A program made the position numbers and the translations under genes. From CAZAFM01 sp964484395 (GTDB lineage: Bacteria > Campylobacterota > Campylobacteria > Campylobacterales > CAZAFM01), in assembly GCA_964484395.1 (NCBI GenBank), contig CAZAFM010000056.1, positions 1 to 16,020 of the forward strand: DNA of 16,020 nt, in the 5' to 3' direction. The notes below the pieces were generated by a model. That model saw only the letters and a program-made list of their open reading frames with translations. It made no database searches and was not told the origin of the DNA. How positions within the stretch are numbered: the stretch's first letter is position 1; each line of letters starts with the position of its first letter. Below, in pieces: positions 1 to 8,416 of the stretch.

Positions 1-1157
1 GAAATTCGTCTTAGTCTCTCTACTGCATCTTTAAAAACTTTTGCCGTAAACTCTATCTCTTCACTAGTAGTAAACCTACTCAAACTTAGCCTAATAGCAG
101 TATGAGCAAGCTCAGGATCTGCCCCAATAGCACTTAGAACTGGGTTTGCTTCTAGCTCTTCACTAGCACAGGCACTCCCAGTGCTTGCTGCTATCCCTCT
201 TTTGTTCAAATCCCAAAGCATAGCTTCACCCTCTACACCTTTGATGCTTATAAGAATTGTGTTTGGAACTCTTATCTTTCTATTAGCTACTACACATGTA
301 TCTGGAATCTTTAGAAGCTCATCTTCAAGAGTGTCTCTTAGCCTTCTAACCTCTGTAAGCTCATACTCCATGTTTTCATTAGCAAGTCTCAAAGCCTCAG
401 CCATACCTACAATACCTGGTACATTTAGAGTTCCACTTCGTCTTCCACCCATATGCTCACCACCATGTAGTAGTGGGGTTAGGGCTTCTGAGTTTTTGAT
501 ATATAGTCCGCCAACTCCCTTTGGACCATGAAACTTATGAGCAGAAAAAGACATAAAGTCCATGTGAATCTTGCTCATATCAACTGGTATCTTGCCAATA
601 GCCTGAACTCCATCACTATGAAAAAGCACACCTTTTTCCTTGCATACTTCACCTATTCCCTCTACTGGAAATATAGCCCCTGTTTCATTATTTGCCCACA
701 TGATTGAGACTAGGGCAGTTCTATCAGTAATAGCATCTCTAACCTGCTGAGCTGTAACTACTCCTTCGTGGTTTACTGGAAGCTTTATCACCTTCACACC
801 AAGACTTTCTAAAAATCTCGCCGCCATAATGACTGAGGGGTGCTCCACATCTGTAGTGATAACTTCATTTTTATCACTATCTTTTATCACATCGAAGTAT
901 ACTCCCTTAAAAACCCAGTTGTTAGCTTCCGTCGCACAAGAAGTAACTATTACATCATCACAATCCTCTGCACCTATGCCCTTATATAGCTCATCCATAG
1001 CTAACTGCAAGTCTTCATGCGTCTCTGTGCCTATGTAGTGCAAAGAGTTAGGGTTCCCATATAGCTCACAAAAAAACGGAACCATCCTATCTTTGACCTT
1101 TGGGTCAGTTATGGTCGTAGCATTGTTGTCAAGATAAACTGACATATATTCGCTCAT
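1..1157 (-). CDS. nifS: Cysteine desulfurase (NifS/IscS family), 3' end cut by the window
   Basis: PLP-dependent enzyme that takes sulfur from L-cysteine, leaving alanine, and passes it as a persulfide to an Fe-S scaffold (NifU/IscU type). I translated it by hand: 385 codons are present and the frame is still open at position 1. Since the family is roughly 385-400 residues long, only a few C-terminal residues are missing. Visible motifs are the N-terminal YLDNNATT, the PLP-binding lysine in SFSAHKFHGPKG (K208), and the sulfur-carrying cysteine in TGSACASEE (C330). This spacing is close to E. coli IscS. The start ATG at 1155-1157 is preceded by AAGGAG at 5-6 nt; a second ATG four codons in lacks such a site. 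It lies 81 bp downstream of fliI on the same strand, with a possible promoter between them. The scaffold gene would be expected to the left, outside the window. The choice of nifS over iscS is by analogy with Campylobacterota usage. Confidence 0.95.
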   Translation of the reverse strand, partial: MSEYMSVYLDNNATTITDPKVKDRMVPFFCELYGNPNSLHYIGTETHEDLQLAMDELYKGIGAEDCDDVIVTSCATEANNWVFKGVYFDVIKDSDKNEVITTDVEHPSVIMAARFLESLGVKVIKLPVNHEGVVTAQQVRDAITDRTALVSIMWANNETGAIFPVEGIGEVCKEKGVLFHSDGVQAIGKIPVDMSKIHMDFMSFSAHKFHGPKGVGGLYIKNSEALTPLLHGGEHMGGRRSGTLNVPGIVGMAEALRLANENMEYELTEVRRLRDTLEDELLKIPDTCVVANRKIRVPNTILISIKGVEGEAMLWDLNKRGIAASTGSACASEELEANPVLSAIGADPELAHTAIRLSLSRFTTSEEIEFTAKVFKDAVERLRRI

Positions 1158-1214
1158 CTACTCTCCTTCATAAATCTTCCTTAAGTTTATAGTAATTCAG
1201 ATAAAATTTGTCTT

Positions 1215-1220
1215 ATTATA
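1215..1220 (-). promoter_or_regulatory. Probable -10 box of the cysteine desulfurase gene
   Basis: A perfect TATAAT reads on the minus strand in the 81-bp gap between fliI and the desulfurase gene, about 60 nt before the start codon. There is no convincing TTGACA box upstream, only AT-rich sequence, which is usual for housekeeping promoters in Campylobacterota. It suggests the desulfurase can be transcribed separately from folE-fliI. Confidence 0.5.
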
Positions 1221-1238
1221 CAGAACAAACAAATATTT

Positions 1239-2543
1239 TTATTTTATTAAATTGATTAATTTTTGGACAGTTTCATCATAGGTTGGCAATTCAGAGGAGT
1301 CTTGTTTCAAAAACTCCTCCATCCTGCTCTTTTTTGCAATTGCCTCATCTAAGTCTCTATCCACTCCCTTATTATAAGCACCTATTCTTATAAGTACCTC
1401 ATTATCTTTTAGAAGTGCATAGAGCCTGCGAAACTTTGCTGAGGCGTTTTTATGCTCATTACTTATGATATCTCCCATAACCCTTGAGGCTGAGTTTAGG
1501 ATGTTTATAGGTGGATAGATACCAAAATCCGTTAGTTCACGACTTAAAACTATGTGTCCATCTAGTATAGACCTACTCTGATCAGCAATAGGGTCACTCA
1601 TATCATCCCCCTCTACAAGCACTGTAAAAAAAGCAGTAATAGAGCCTTTTCCCTCCTCTTTTCCTGCCCTCTCCATAAGCTGAGGAAGGAGTGCTAGGAC
1701 TGAAGGTGGATAGCCTTTACTAGTTGGTGGCTCTCCTAGTGCTAGCCCTATCTCTCTTTGAGCCATAGCAAACCTAGTTACACTATCCATAATAAAAAGA
1801 ACATCTCTACCTCTATCCTTAAAGTACTCAGCTATACTCATCGCACTAAAAGCCCCATACTTTCGCATCAAAGGAGAGTCATCACTAGTAGCAACTACTA
1901 AAACAGTATCACTAAGATCCCCTCCTAAGTTCCTCTGTATAAACTCAGGGACTTCTCTACCTCTCTCACCTATTAGGGCTACTACCTTCACTGGAGCATT
2001 AGAGCCTTTTACTATCATACCCATAAGTGTGCTTTTGCCAACGCCACTTCCTGCGAATATACCAAGCTTTTGTCCTTTTCCACAAGTTAGAAAACTATCA
2101 ATACTCTTAACCCCAACACTAAAAACCTCATCTATTATTCCTCTATTAAGTGCTTTTATAGGGGGTCTGATCATACTATATCTAGTTTCAAACTCAAGCT
2201 CCCCTTTACTATCTATTGGCTCTCCTAGTGAGTTTAGAACTCTCCCAAGAAGCTTATCTCCTACAGGCACACTTAAGCCTTTGTTGTTTAAAAACACCCT
2301 ATCACCTATACTAAAGCCCTCTACAAAAGAGAAAGGAGATATATTAAACTCTTCATTTTCTATCCCAACAACCATTCCCATAGTATCTAGTGAGTGGTCG
2401 CTTTTGACTATTTTGACTATATCCCCTATGGAGGGTTTTAGTCCTGTTGCGATTATACTTGTTGGTGTTACCTTTGTGACACTTCCATAAAGAGGTGATA
2501 GCTCACATGTGTTTAGGGAGTGTTTTATTTTTCTAAATGGCAT
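1239..2543 (-). CDS. fliI: Flagellum-specific ATPase FliI (flagellar type III export)
   Basis: Cytoplasmic hexameric ATPase that powers or assists export of flagellar subunits together with FliH and FliJ. It is 434 residues, the usual family length. Visible features: an N-terminal beta-barrel-like region (about 1-100), Walker A AGSGVGKST at 164-172, GERGREVPEF at 192-201 carrying the glutamate equivalent to the F1-beta catalytic residue (E193), Walker B LFIMD ending at D253, and the PPTSKGYPPSVLALLPQLMERAG stretch from about 272 that is typical of FliI and related type III ATPases. The start ATG overlaps the folE stop codon by one base (TGATG), so the two genes are probably translationally coupled. 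A virulence-type SctN ATPase is the alternative; the folE-fliI linkage, as in C. jejuni, and the absence of secretion genes favour FliI. It implies the organism is flagellated. Confidence 0.95.
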   Translation of the reverse strand: MPFRKIKHSLNTCELSPLYGSVTKVTPTSIIATGLKPSIGDIVKIVKSDHSLDTMGMVVGIENEEFNISPFSFVEGFSIGDRVFLNNKGLSVPVGDKLLGRVLNSLGEPIDSKGELEFETRYSMIRPPIKALNRGIIDEVFSVGVKSIDSFLTCGKGQKLGIFAGSGVGKSTLMGMIVKGSNAPVKVVALIGERGREVPEFIQRNLGGDLSDTVLVVATSDDSPLMRKYGAFSAMSIAEYFKDRGRDVLFIMDSVTRFAMAQREIGLALGEPPTSKGYPPSVLALLPQLMERAGKEEGKGSITAFFTVLVEGDDMSDPIADQSRSILDGHIVLSRELTDFGIYPPINILNSASRVMGDIISNEHKNASAKFRRLYALLKDNEVLIRIGAYNKGVDRDLDEAIAKKSRMEEFLKQDSSELPTYDETVQKLINLIK

Positions 2544-3118
2544 CAGAAGCGCATCTCTTTTTTTGAGTTTATGATATTAAAAAACTCCTCTCTAGTTTTT
2601 TGTTCTAAAAATATCCCTTTTAGGCTAGATGTTGTAGTGCTTGAGGAGACCTTTTCAACCCCTCTCATCTCCATACACATATGTCTAGCTTCTACGACTA
2701 CACCTACACCTAGAGGTTCAAGTGTATTCATAATGGACTCCGCTATGCTCTCTGTCATCTCCTCTTGAATTTGAAGTCTTCTTGCAAAAACCTCCACAAC
2801 TCTTGGGAGCTTCGAAAGCCCAACTACTGTTCCTTTTGGGATATAGGCTATATGAACTCTACCTATAATAGGAAGTAAATGATGTTCGCACAAAGAGTAA
2901 AACTCAATATCTTTAACAACAATCATCTCATGGTTCTTAGTCTTAAAAAGCGCACTTTTTAATATATCTGTGGGGCTTTTTTTGTAGCCCTCGGTTAGTT
3001 TTTCATAGGCTTTGAATACTCTAGTTGGGGTTTTTTTTAGTCCCTCTCTTTCTGTGTCCTCACCTATTAGCTCTAACATCGTTTTTACTGCATCTTCAAA
3101 TCTTTTCTGTCTATCCAA
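2543..3118 (-). CDS. folE: GTP cyclohydrolase I (FolE)
   Basis: Converts GTP to 7,8-dihydroneopterin triphosphate, the first step of folate synthesis and also the entry to queuosine-type pathways. At 191 residues it is a normal-length type I enzyme. The zinc-site cysteines and histidine are visible: C77 and H80 in SLCEHHLLP (77-83) and C148 in ARHMCMEMRGV, with catalytic H146 in the same motif. KLPRVVEVFARRLQIQEEMT (about 103-122) is the other family signature. The start codon is TTG at 3116-3118, with AAAGGAAG about 5-8 nt upstream and no better ATG nearby. It is the first gene of the minus-strand folE-fliI pair and diverges from tig across a 121-bp spacer. I could not settle on its promoter within that spacer. 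Confidence 0.95.
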   Translation of the reverse strand: MDRQKRFEDAVKTMLELIGEDTEREGLKKTPTRVFKAYEKLTEGYKKSPTDILKSALFKTKNHEMIVVKDIEFYSLCEHHLLPIIGRVHIAYIPKGTVVGLSKLPRVVEVFARRLQIQEEMTESIAESIMNTLEPLGVGVVVEARHMCMEMRGVEKVSSSTTTSSLKGIFLEQKTREEFFNIINSKKEMRF

Positions 3119-3197
3119 AATTCTTCCTTTAAAACTATAAGAATAACCACATATAGCTTTTTATGTACTAAATTTGATAGAGTTTAAAGTAATTTTT

Positions 3198-3206
3198 TGT
3201 TACTAT
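3198..3206 (+). promoter_or_regulatory. Possible extended -10 promoter of the tig operon
   Basis: TGTTACTAT in the divergent folE/tig spacer matches an extended -10 (TG-n-TACTAT) about 33 nt before the tig start codon. A T-rich run precedes it. A TTGATA at 3174-3179 is 21 bp from the hexamer, too far to be a standard -35. The rest of the spacer (3119-3239) holds AT-rich sequence with no clear hairpin or riboswitch. Confidence 0.4.
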
Positions 3207-3239
3207 CGGAAAATTTTACAATGACAAGGATGATAGTTT

Positions 3240-4544
3240 ATGCAAGTTAAGACGGAAAAAGTTAGCAGTGTTGATGTAAAAGTCTTTATTGAGGCTGATT
3301 CTAAGACACTAGAACAAAAAATAGAAAAAATAGCCAAAGACGCTGGTAAAAATATGAAGGTTGATGGCTTTAGGAAGGGAAAAGTTCCCACACATATCGT
3401 AAAAGCAAGATATGGTGATCAGTTAAAAGAAGATGCAAGAAGTGAAATTCTTAGAGAAGCTTTAGAGCAAGCCAAGAGTGAACTTTCTATCGATGATACA
3501 AAGATTTTAGGTGAGCCAAGAGTGGTTGATTTTAAGGAAGAGGGCGAGGGTTTTAGTGCTGAAGTTAGGCTTGAGCTTAGACCTGAGATAGAGTTTGGAG
3601 AATATAACTCTTTTGTTCCTGAGTTTGAAGTAGAGCCAGTTAGCGATGAAGAGGTAGAGGAGAGATTGAAGCAGATAGCTCAAAGCACAGTTATTCCTGC
3701 CAAAATAGAAGAAGATAGAGGCTTACAAGAGGGTGATTTTGCTCTTTTTGATTTTGAAGGTTTTGTAGATGGGGAAGCGTTTGAGGGTGGAAAAGCAGAA
3801 GGCTTTACACTAGAGATTGGAAGCAAAAACTTCATAGAGGGCTTTGAGGAGAAAATGATTGGGCTAAAAGCTGGATATGAGGGCGATATAGAGGTTAAGT
3901 TCCCAGAAGAGTATGGTAAAGAGGAGCTAGCAGGTAAAGATGCAGTTTTTAAGATAAAAATTCAAGAAATTCAAGAAAAACCACAACCAACAATAGATGA
4001 AGAGTTTGCTAAAAAAGTTCTTCCAAATGAAGAGAGCCCAACAGTTGAGCTTGTAAAAGAGAAAATAAAAGAGCAAATAGAGAGAGAAAAGCTAGGTAAG
4101 CTATACAATGAGGAGCTAAAACCAAAACTCATAGATGCTCTTATAGAAAACATTAACTTTGACCTTCCAGAGTTAATAGTAGATCAAGAAATTAATATGA
4201 AAATAAACCAAGAGCTACAAGCACTTAATCAAGAAGAGGCTCAAAAAATCATAGCTGATGAGAATGAGGTAGAAAAGCTAAAGCAAAAACACAAAGAAGA
4301 TGCTGAAAAAAGTGTAAAAGCAACCTTTATCATGGATGAGCTTGCAAAAGTAGAGGGTGTGAGTGTAGATGACAATGAGGTTCTTCAAACTATCTACTAT
4401 GAAGCTATGCAAATGGGTCAAGACCCTCAAAAAATGATGGAGTACTACCAACAGAACAATGTCCTACCAGCTATAAAAATGGGTATGATAGAGGACAAAC
4501 TTCTAAACAAACTACTTGATAGAAAAGCAGGGAGAGAAGTATAA
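3240..4544 (+). CDS. tig: Trigger factor (ribosome-associated chaperone and peptidyl-prolyl isomerase)
   Basis: Binds the ribosome next to the exit tunnel and shields emerging chains. At 434 residues it matches E. coli trigger factor closely in length. Three regions can be seen: an N-terminal ribosome-binding domain (about 1-115) with the docking signature GFRKGKVP at 43-50, an FKBP-type isomerase domain (about 160-247), and a long, charged, helix-rich C-terminal chaperone domain (about 250-434). The start ATG at 3240 has AAGGA about 9 nt upstream. The stop codon shares one base with the clpP start (TAATG), indicating coupled translation. The tig-clpP pairing is widely conserved. Here the operon continues on the same strand through comM. 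Confidence 0.96.
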   Translation: MQVKTEKVSSVDVKVFIEADSKTLEQKIEKIAKDAGKNMKVDGFRKGKVPTHIVKARYGDQLKEDARSEILREALEQAKSELSIDDTKILGEPRVVDFKEEGEGFSAEVRLELRPEIEFGEYNSFVPEFEVEPVSDEEVEERLKQIAQSTVIPAKIEEDRGLQEGDFALFDFEGFVDGEAFEGGKAEGFTLEIGSKNFIEGFEEKMIGLKAGYEGDIEVKFPEEYGKEELAGKDAVFKIKIQEIQEKPQPTIDEEFAKKVLPNEESPTVELVKEKIKEQIEREKLGKLYNEELKPKLIDALIENINFDLPELIVDQEINMKINQELQALNQEEAQKIIADENEVEKLKQKHKEDAEKSVKATFIMDELAKVEGVSVDDNEVLQTIYYEAMQMGQDPQKMMEYYQQNNVLPAIKMGMIEDKLLNKLLDRKAGREV

Positions 4545-5128
4545 TGTATATCCCATATGTGATTGAACGAACAGGCAGGGGTGAGCGAAGCTATGATATA
4601 TACTCTAGACTTCTTAAAGATAGAATAGTAATGCTAAGTGGAGAGATAGATGATGCAGTAGCTAGCTCTCTTGTAGCTCAACTTCTTTTCTTAGAAGCTG
4701 AAGACCCAGAAAAAGATATATATCTCTACATAAATTCACCAGGTGGGGTTATTACAAGTGGGTATAGTATCTATGACACTATGAACTATATAAAACCAGA
4801 TGTTTCTACTATATGTATAGGTCAAGCAGCTTCAATGGGTGCTTTTTTGCTTAGCTGTGGTGCAAAAGATAAGAGATTTACACTCCCTCACTCTAGGATT
4901 ATGATTCATCAACCTTTAGGTGGTGCTAGAGGACAGGCAGCTGATATAGAGATACAAGCAAAAGAGATTCTGAGAATCAAAGATGAGATTAACAAGATTT
5001 TAGCTAAAAATACAGGACAGTCTCTAGCAAAAATAGCCAAAGATACTGATAGGGATTTTTATATGACAGCAAAAGAGGCGAAAGATTATGGTATCATTGA
5101 TAAAGTGTTGGAGAAAAGTTTCAAATAG
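4544..5128 (+). CDS. clpP: ATP-dependent Clp protease proteolytic subunit
   Basis: Serine protease subunit that forms the double-heptamer barrel and degrades proteins unfolded by ClpX or ClpA. It has 194 residues. The full triad is present: S97 in GQAASMGAF, H122 in RIMIHQPLGG, and D171 in DRDFYM. The numbering coincides with that of mature E. coli ClpP. The oligomer-forming and oxyanion region INSPGG (63-68) is also there. Almost no propeptide precedes the conserved core. The start overlaps the tig stop by one base, and a GGDEF-like gene follows after 18 bp. No clpX is present in the window. Confidence 0.97.
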   Translation: MYIPYVIERTGRGERSYDIYSRLLKDRIVMLSGEIDDAVASSLVAQLLFLEAEDPEKDIYLYINSPGGVITSGYSIYDTMNYIKPDVSTICIGQAASMGAFLLSCGAKDKRFTLPHSRIMIHQPLGGARGQAADIEIQAKEILRIKDEINKILAKNTGQSLAKIAKDTDRDFYMTAKEAKDYGIIDKVLEKSFK

Positions 5129-5146
5129 AGGCGGTACTAAAGAACA

Positions 5147-6283
5147 ATGGTAAAACTTCAAGATGAGATGTTAAGCAGGGGGCGTCTATCAAAAGCCCAC
5201 TTGCCAAAATCACAATCAGATAGCCCCCCTTCAAAAGAGGAGACTCCCAAGGATGATGATTCTCTGCATGAAGAGGAGATGATGGATGATGTTTTAGATG
5301 AAAGTGATTTTAGAAGTGGTGATGACTCACTAGAGGCTTTTTCAAAAGAGGTTATTGCTAGGATGGAGAGTGATGGAGTTCCGTCCATTCCTAAGAACTA
5401 TGAACTATACTTCGAGCGCATCTTGGATGAAAAAAATGGTGATTTTAAAAAAAACATTATGCAACTACTAGAGCTTGAAAGTGGAAATGAAGAAGAGAGA
5501 AGAATAAACTTTGAAAAAAGAGTAAAAACAGGCTTCTCACATACAAAGCAGATATTACAGATAGTCGCAACACTATACAAAAACCTAAAACTCATGGGTA
5601 GCATAGCTGCAAAAAGAGGTGATGAGCTAAATAGTGCCACAAATGCGGTAGTAGCTCAAAATATCGCCAAAACCCTAGAAAAAGACATAATAAAGCTAAA
5701 TGGCATTATCAGTAAGCAAAACGCCTCCTTAAAAGAGCTATATAAAAAGAGTGTAGAGATTATAAGTGAGGTTGAAAGTGAAGCTGTATTTGATTCAAAA
5801 TATGGTGTTTATAACAGAAAATACCTCCTAGATGAGCTTGCAAAAGAGCTTAAGTCCGTAGAGGTTTTTGGTCATGAGAGTTCTCTAATAATGGCAAAAA
5901 TACCAAAAGATAAAGCTAAAAGCATAGGAAGCGAAAAGGGTGTCGCACTTATAACTAGAACGATTTCTAGGCTACTTCTTAAGACTTCAAGGAGGAGTGA
6001 TATTGTCTCACACTATGGAGAAGGCGTTTTTGGGCTTTTACTAAAGCACACGAACTTACAAAGCGCACAAAAGGCATCTGAACGACTTCATGATTTGGTT
6101 TCATCTACAAACTTTTTTTATGGAGATAGTGAATATACACTTGATATAAAAATAGGAATAAGCAAAATAGGTGCTTCAAAAAGTGTAGATGATAGTGTAA
6201 GCTGTGCACTTGAGGCTTTAGAGCTTGCTGATTCATCAGGAAGTATCTATGAAGTGTGTGCATATGATATGGAGATAGAGTAG
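5147..6283 (+). CDS. Protein with a degenerate GGDEF domain, likely not a functional diguanylate cyclase
   Basis: 378 residues with no predicted membrane segment. The N-terminus (about 1-60) is acidic, serine-rich and probably disordered. A helical, coiled-coil-prone region follows (about 60-210), then a GGDEF fold (about 212-375), recognisable from DSKYGVYNRKYLLDEL, the counterpart of D-x-LTGLYNRR. The active-site loop reads SHYGEGVFGLLL: the five signature positions (291-295) are GEGVF instead of GG(D/E)EF. The usual metal-binding aspartate after the first strand (DxDxFK) also appears lost (AKIPKDK). Cyclase activity is therefore unlikely, and a nucleotide-binding, scaffold or regulatory role is an inference. 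The start ATG has a weak site (GAGGCGG about 12 nt upstream), and an alternative ATG lies at codon 8. It sits between clpP and def, 18 and 17 bp from them. The recalled C. jejuni arrangement has def directly after clpP. Confidence 0.8.
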   Translation: MVKLQDEMLSRGRLSKAHLPKSQSDSPPSKEETPKDDDSLHEEEMMDDVLDESDFRSGDDSLEAFSKEVIARMESDGVPSIPKNYELYFERILDEKNGDFKKNIMQLLELESGNEEERRINFEKRVKTGFSHTKQILQIVATLYKNLKLMGSIAAKRGDELNSATNAVVAQNIAKTLEKDIIKLNGIISKQNASLKELYKKSVEIISEVESEAVFDSKYGVYNRKYLLDELAKELKSVEVFGHESSLIMAKIPKDKAKSIGSEKGVALITRTISRLLLKTSRRSDIVSHYGEGVFGLLLKHTNLQSAQKASERLHDLVSSTNFFYGDSEYTLDIKIGISKIGASKSVDDSVSCALEALELADSSGSIYEVCAYDMEIE

Positions 6284-6300
6284 TTTAGCGGAGAACAGAA

Positions 6301-6819
6301 GTGATAAGAAGAATATTTACATATCCAGATAAAGTCCTTAAAAAAAAGTCCAAGCCAGTTACTGCTTTTAATGCTTCACTCCATGGGCTTTTAGATGATA
6401 TGTATGAGACTATGGTTGATAGGAATGGTGTTGGCTTAGCTGCTATACAAGTAGGTGAGGCACTAAGAGCACTTATCATACTTCTTCCAGATGAGGAGGG
6501 AAACTATGAAAAAAGTGAACTGCTTGAGGTTATAAATCCGGTCATCATTGAAAAAGATGGTAGCGTAAGGTCAAACGAAGGCTGTCTTAGCGTACCTGAG
6601 TACTATGATGAGGTTGATAGGTTTGAAAACATAAAAGTAGAGTACCAAGACAGAGATGGAAATAAAAAAACCATTCGAAGTGCCGGGTTTATAGCTATTG
6701 CGCTTCAGCATGAGATGGATCATCTTGAAGGACATCTTTTTGTAGAGAAGCTCTCATTGATGAAGAGAAAAAAGTTTGAAAAAGAGTATAAAAAACTTCA
6801 AAAAAACAAAAGATTGTGA
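6301..6819 (+). CDS. def: Peptide deformylase
   Basis: Metallo-hydrolase that removes the formyl group from the N-terminal methionine of new proteins. At 172 residues it is a typical bacterial type. All three motifs are intact: GVGLAAIQ (43-50), EGCLSVP (93-99) with metal ligand C95, and QHEMDHLEG (136-144) with ligands H137 and H141 and catalytic E138. The start codon is GTG, with GCGGAGAA about 8 nt upstream. It ends inside the start of comM (GTGA overlap, 4 nt). Its place downstream of tig and clpP groups genes that act on chains as they leave the ribosome. Confidence 0.96.
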   Translation: MIRRIFTYPDKVLKKKSKPVTAFNASLHGLLDDMYETMVDRNGVGLAAIQVGEALRALIILLPDEEGNYEKSELLEVINPVIIEKDGSVRSNEGCLSVPEYYDEVDRFENIKVEYQDRDGNKKTIRSAGFIAIALQHEMDHLEGHLFVEKLSLMKRKKFEKEYKKLQKNKRL

Positions 6820-8321
6820 AGCTTCTAAAATCAGCTACTTTAATAGGAAAAGACGCAAAAAGTGTTGATGTTGAGGTAGGCTTCACCAATGGTCTGCCAG
6901 GCTTTTCTATAGTAGGGCTAGCACAAGGCTCAGTAGTTGAGTCAAAAGATCGTGTAAAGTCTTCACTCCTTATAAACAACCTAAAACTCCCACCCAAAAA
7001 GATAGTCATAAACCTAAGCCCTTCAGATTTAAACAAAAGAGGAAGCCATTTTGACCTACCTATTGCACTTGGTGTTGGTCTCTATAATGAAGATATAGAT
7101 TTTAGCAGATACTACTTTTTTGGTGAGCTTGGGCTTGATGGTGTACTTCGCGATTCTGATCTTATATTCCCACTAGTGCTCTCTCTTGCCAAAGAGGGGT
7201 GCTTGAAAAAAGTAGTAGTTCCAGAAGATTCAAAAGAGAAAATAGCGCTTATTCCGGGTGTTGAGTTGTTTGCATTTTCCAATATCGTAGAAGTCTTTGA
7301 GTTTTTCAGAAGTGACAAGCCAAAAGGAGTGAGTGGTGAGTTTAGCATAGATGCAAGAAGTTTTGAGGTAGAGAATGAGAGCTTTTACTTTGATGAGAAC
7401 ATAGAGGAAGATTTTGCTGATGTAAGAGGACAGGAGTTTGCAAAAAGAGCTGCACTTATTTCAGCTACTGGATTTCACAACATACTTCTAGAAGGAAGTC
7501 CTGGAAGTGGAAAAAGCATGATTGCTAAACGACTACCTTATATACTTCCACCTCTAAAAAGACAAGAGATTCTAGAGATAGCGATGTTAAAAAGCTTTGA
7601 AGGTCAAAACCCTGATTTTAGAGCACTTAGACCCTTTAGAGCACCTCATAGCTCATCTTCTAAGTCCTCTATATTTGGTGGGGGCAATAGAGATATGAAA
7701 CCAGGAGAGGTCTCTTATGCTAACTTAGGTGTTCTGTTTTTTGATGAGTTTCCTAGCTTTGCTAAAACCATTATTGAGTCTTTAAGAGAGCCACTAGAAA
7801 ACCATAAAATACTCATATCAAGAGTGAATGCTAAAATAGAGTATGAGGCTGATTTTCTCTTTGTAGCTGCTCAAAACCCATGCCCTTGTGGCAATCTCTT
7901 TAGCTCAACAAAAGAGTGCAGATGTTCGCAGATAGAGATAAACAGATACCAGGGCAAAATCTCTGAACCAGTTCTTGATAGGATTGACCTATATGTAAAA
8001 ATGGATGAAGTAACACTAGAAGATAGGGCAAGTATATCCTCAAAAGATATGAGAGAGATGGTTTTTGAAGCCTATAAACTCCAAAGGCAACGAGGACAGA
8101 GTGTTTATAACTCTAGACTTAGCGGGGATGAGTTTAGGAAATCTTGTTCTTTAGAAAAAGAGAGTGAGGAATTACTATCAAGTGCACTCAAACGCTTTGG
8201 TCTAAGTCTTAGAAGTGCTGATAAGATAGTAAGGGTTGCTAGGACTATAGCTGACTTGAGTCTGTCTAAAGATATAAAAAAGCAACATATTATTGAGGCT
8301 TTAGGTTTTAGAAAAAGATAA
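6816..8321 (+). CDS. comM: ComM/YifB family Mg-chelatase-like AAA+ ATPase
   Basis: In naturally competent bacteria ComM is a hexameric helicase that drives branch migration of incoming single-stranded DNA into the chromosome; that function is known for the family, not shown here. It has 501 residues. The N-terminal Lon-S5-like domain (about 1-175) contains the family stretch VEVGFTNGLPGFSIVGL. The AAA+ core has Walker A GSPGSGKS (227-234), Walker B VLFFDE (306-311), and the typical NPCPCGN...CRCS cysteine cluster (C356, C358, C368, C370), which may bind zinc. This is followed by the conserved YQGKISEPVLDRIDLYV region. The start is GTG, overlapping the def stop by 4 nt, so it has no separate leader. 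It is the last gene of the tig operon. A weak bulged hairpin follows it, without a T-run. Confidence 0.93.
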   Translation: MKLLKSATLIGKDAKSVDVEVGFTNGLPGFSIVGLAQGSVVESKDRVKSSLLINNLKLPPKKIVINLSPSDLNKRGSHFDLPIALGVGLYNEDIDFSRYYFFGELGLDGVLRDSDLIFPLVLSLAKEGCLKKVVVPEDSKEKIALIPGVELFAFSNIVEVFEFFRSDKPKGVSGEFSIDARSFEVENESFYFDENIEEDFADVRGQEFAKRAALISATGFHNILLEGSPGSGKSMIAKRLPYILPPLKRQEILEIAMLKSFEGQNPDFRALRPFRAPHSSSSKSSIFGGGNRDMKPGEVSYANLGVLFFDEFPSFAKTIIESLREPLENHKILISRVNAKIEYEADFLFVAAQNPCPCGNLFSSTKECRCSQIEINRYQGKISEPVLDRIDLYVKMDEVTLEDRASISSKDMREMVFEAYKLQRQRGQSVYNSRLSGDEFRKSCSLEKESEELLSSALKRFGLSLRSADKIVRVARTIADLSLSKDIKKQHIIEALGFRKR

Positions 8322-8370
8322 TCACAAAATATAAAAGTGATCTTTAACTATATCTTAAAATTATTTCAAC

Positions 8371-8376
8371 TATAAT
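8371..8376 (+). promoter_or_regulatory. Probable -10 box of the 10-TM membrane protein gene
   Basis: A perfect TATAAT lies in the 95-bp gap after comM, about 40 nt before the next start codon. The sequence upstream is AT-rich with no clear -35 box. A strong ribosome-binding site, AAGGAGG at 8403-8409, follows. The gene is probably transcribed on its own rather than from the tig operon. Confidence 0.5.
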
Positions 8377-8416
8377 TACAAACTATAGCTTATATAGAAA
8401 TTAAGGAGGATTTTTG

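Noticed and set aside
3119..3180. Minus-strand TATAGT at 3134-3139 as the folE promoter
   Set aside because: Transcription would start within the ribosome-binding site of folE, leaving almost no leader; no other hexamer stands out.
8314..8345. Hairpin after comM (AAAG-AT..ATCAC pairing with GTGATCTTT) as a terminator
   Set aside because: The stem needs a 3-nt bulge and an 11-nt loop, and no T-run follows, so it is not convincing as an intrinsic terminator.
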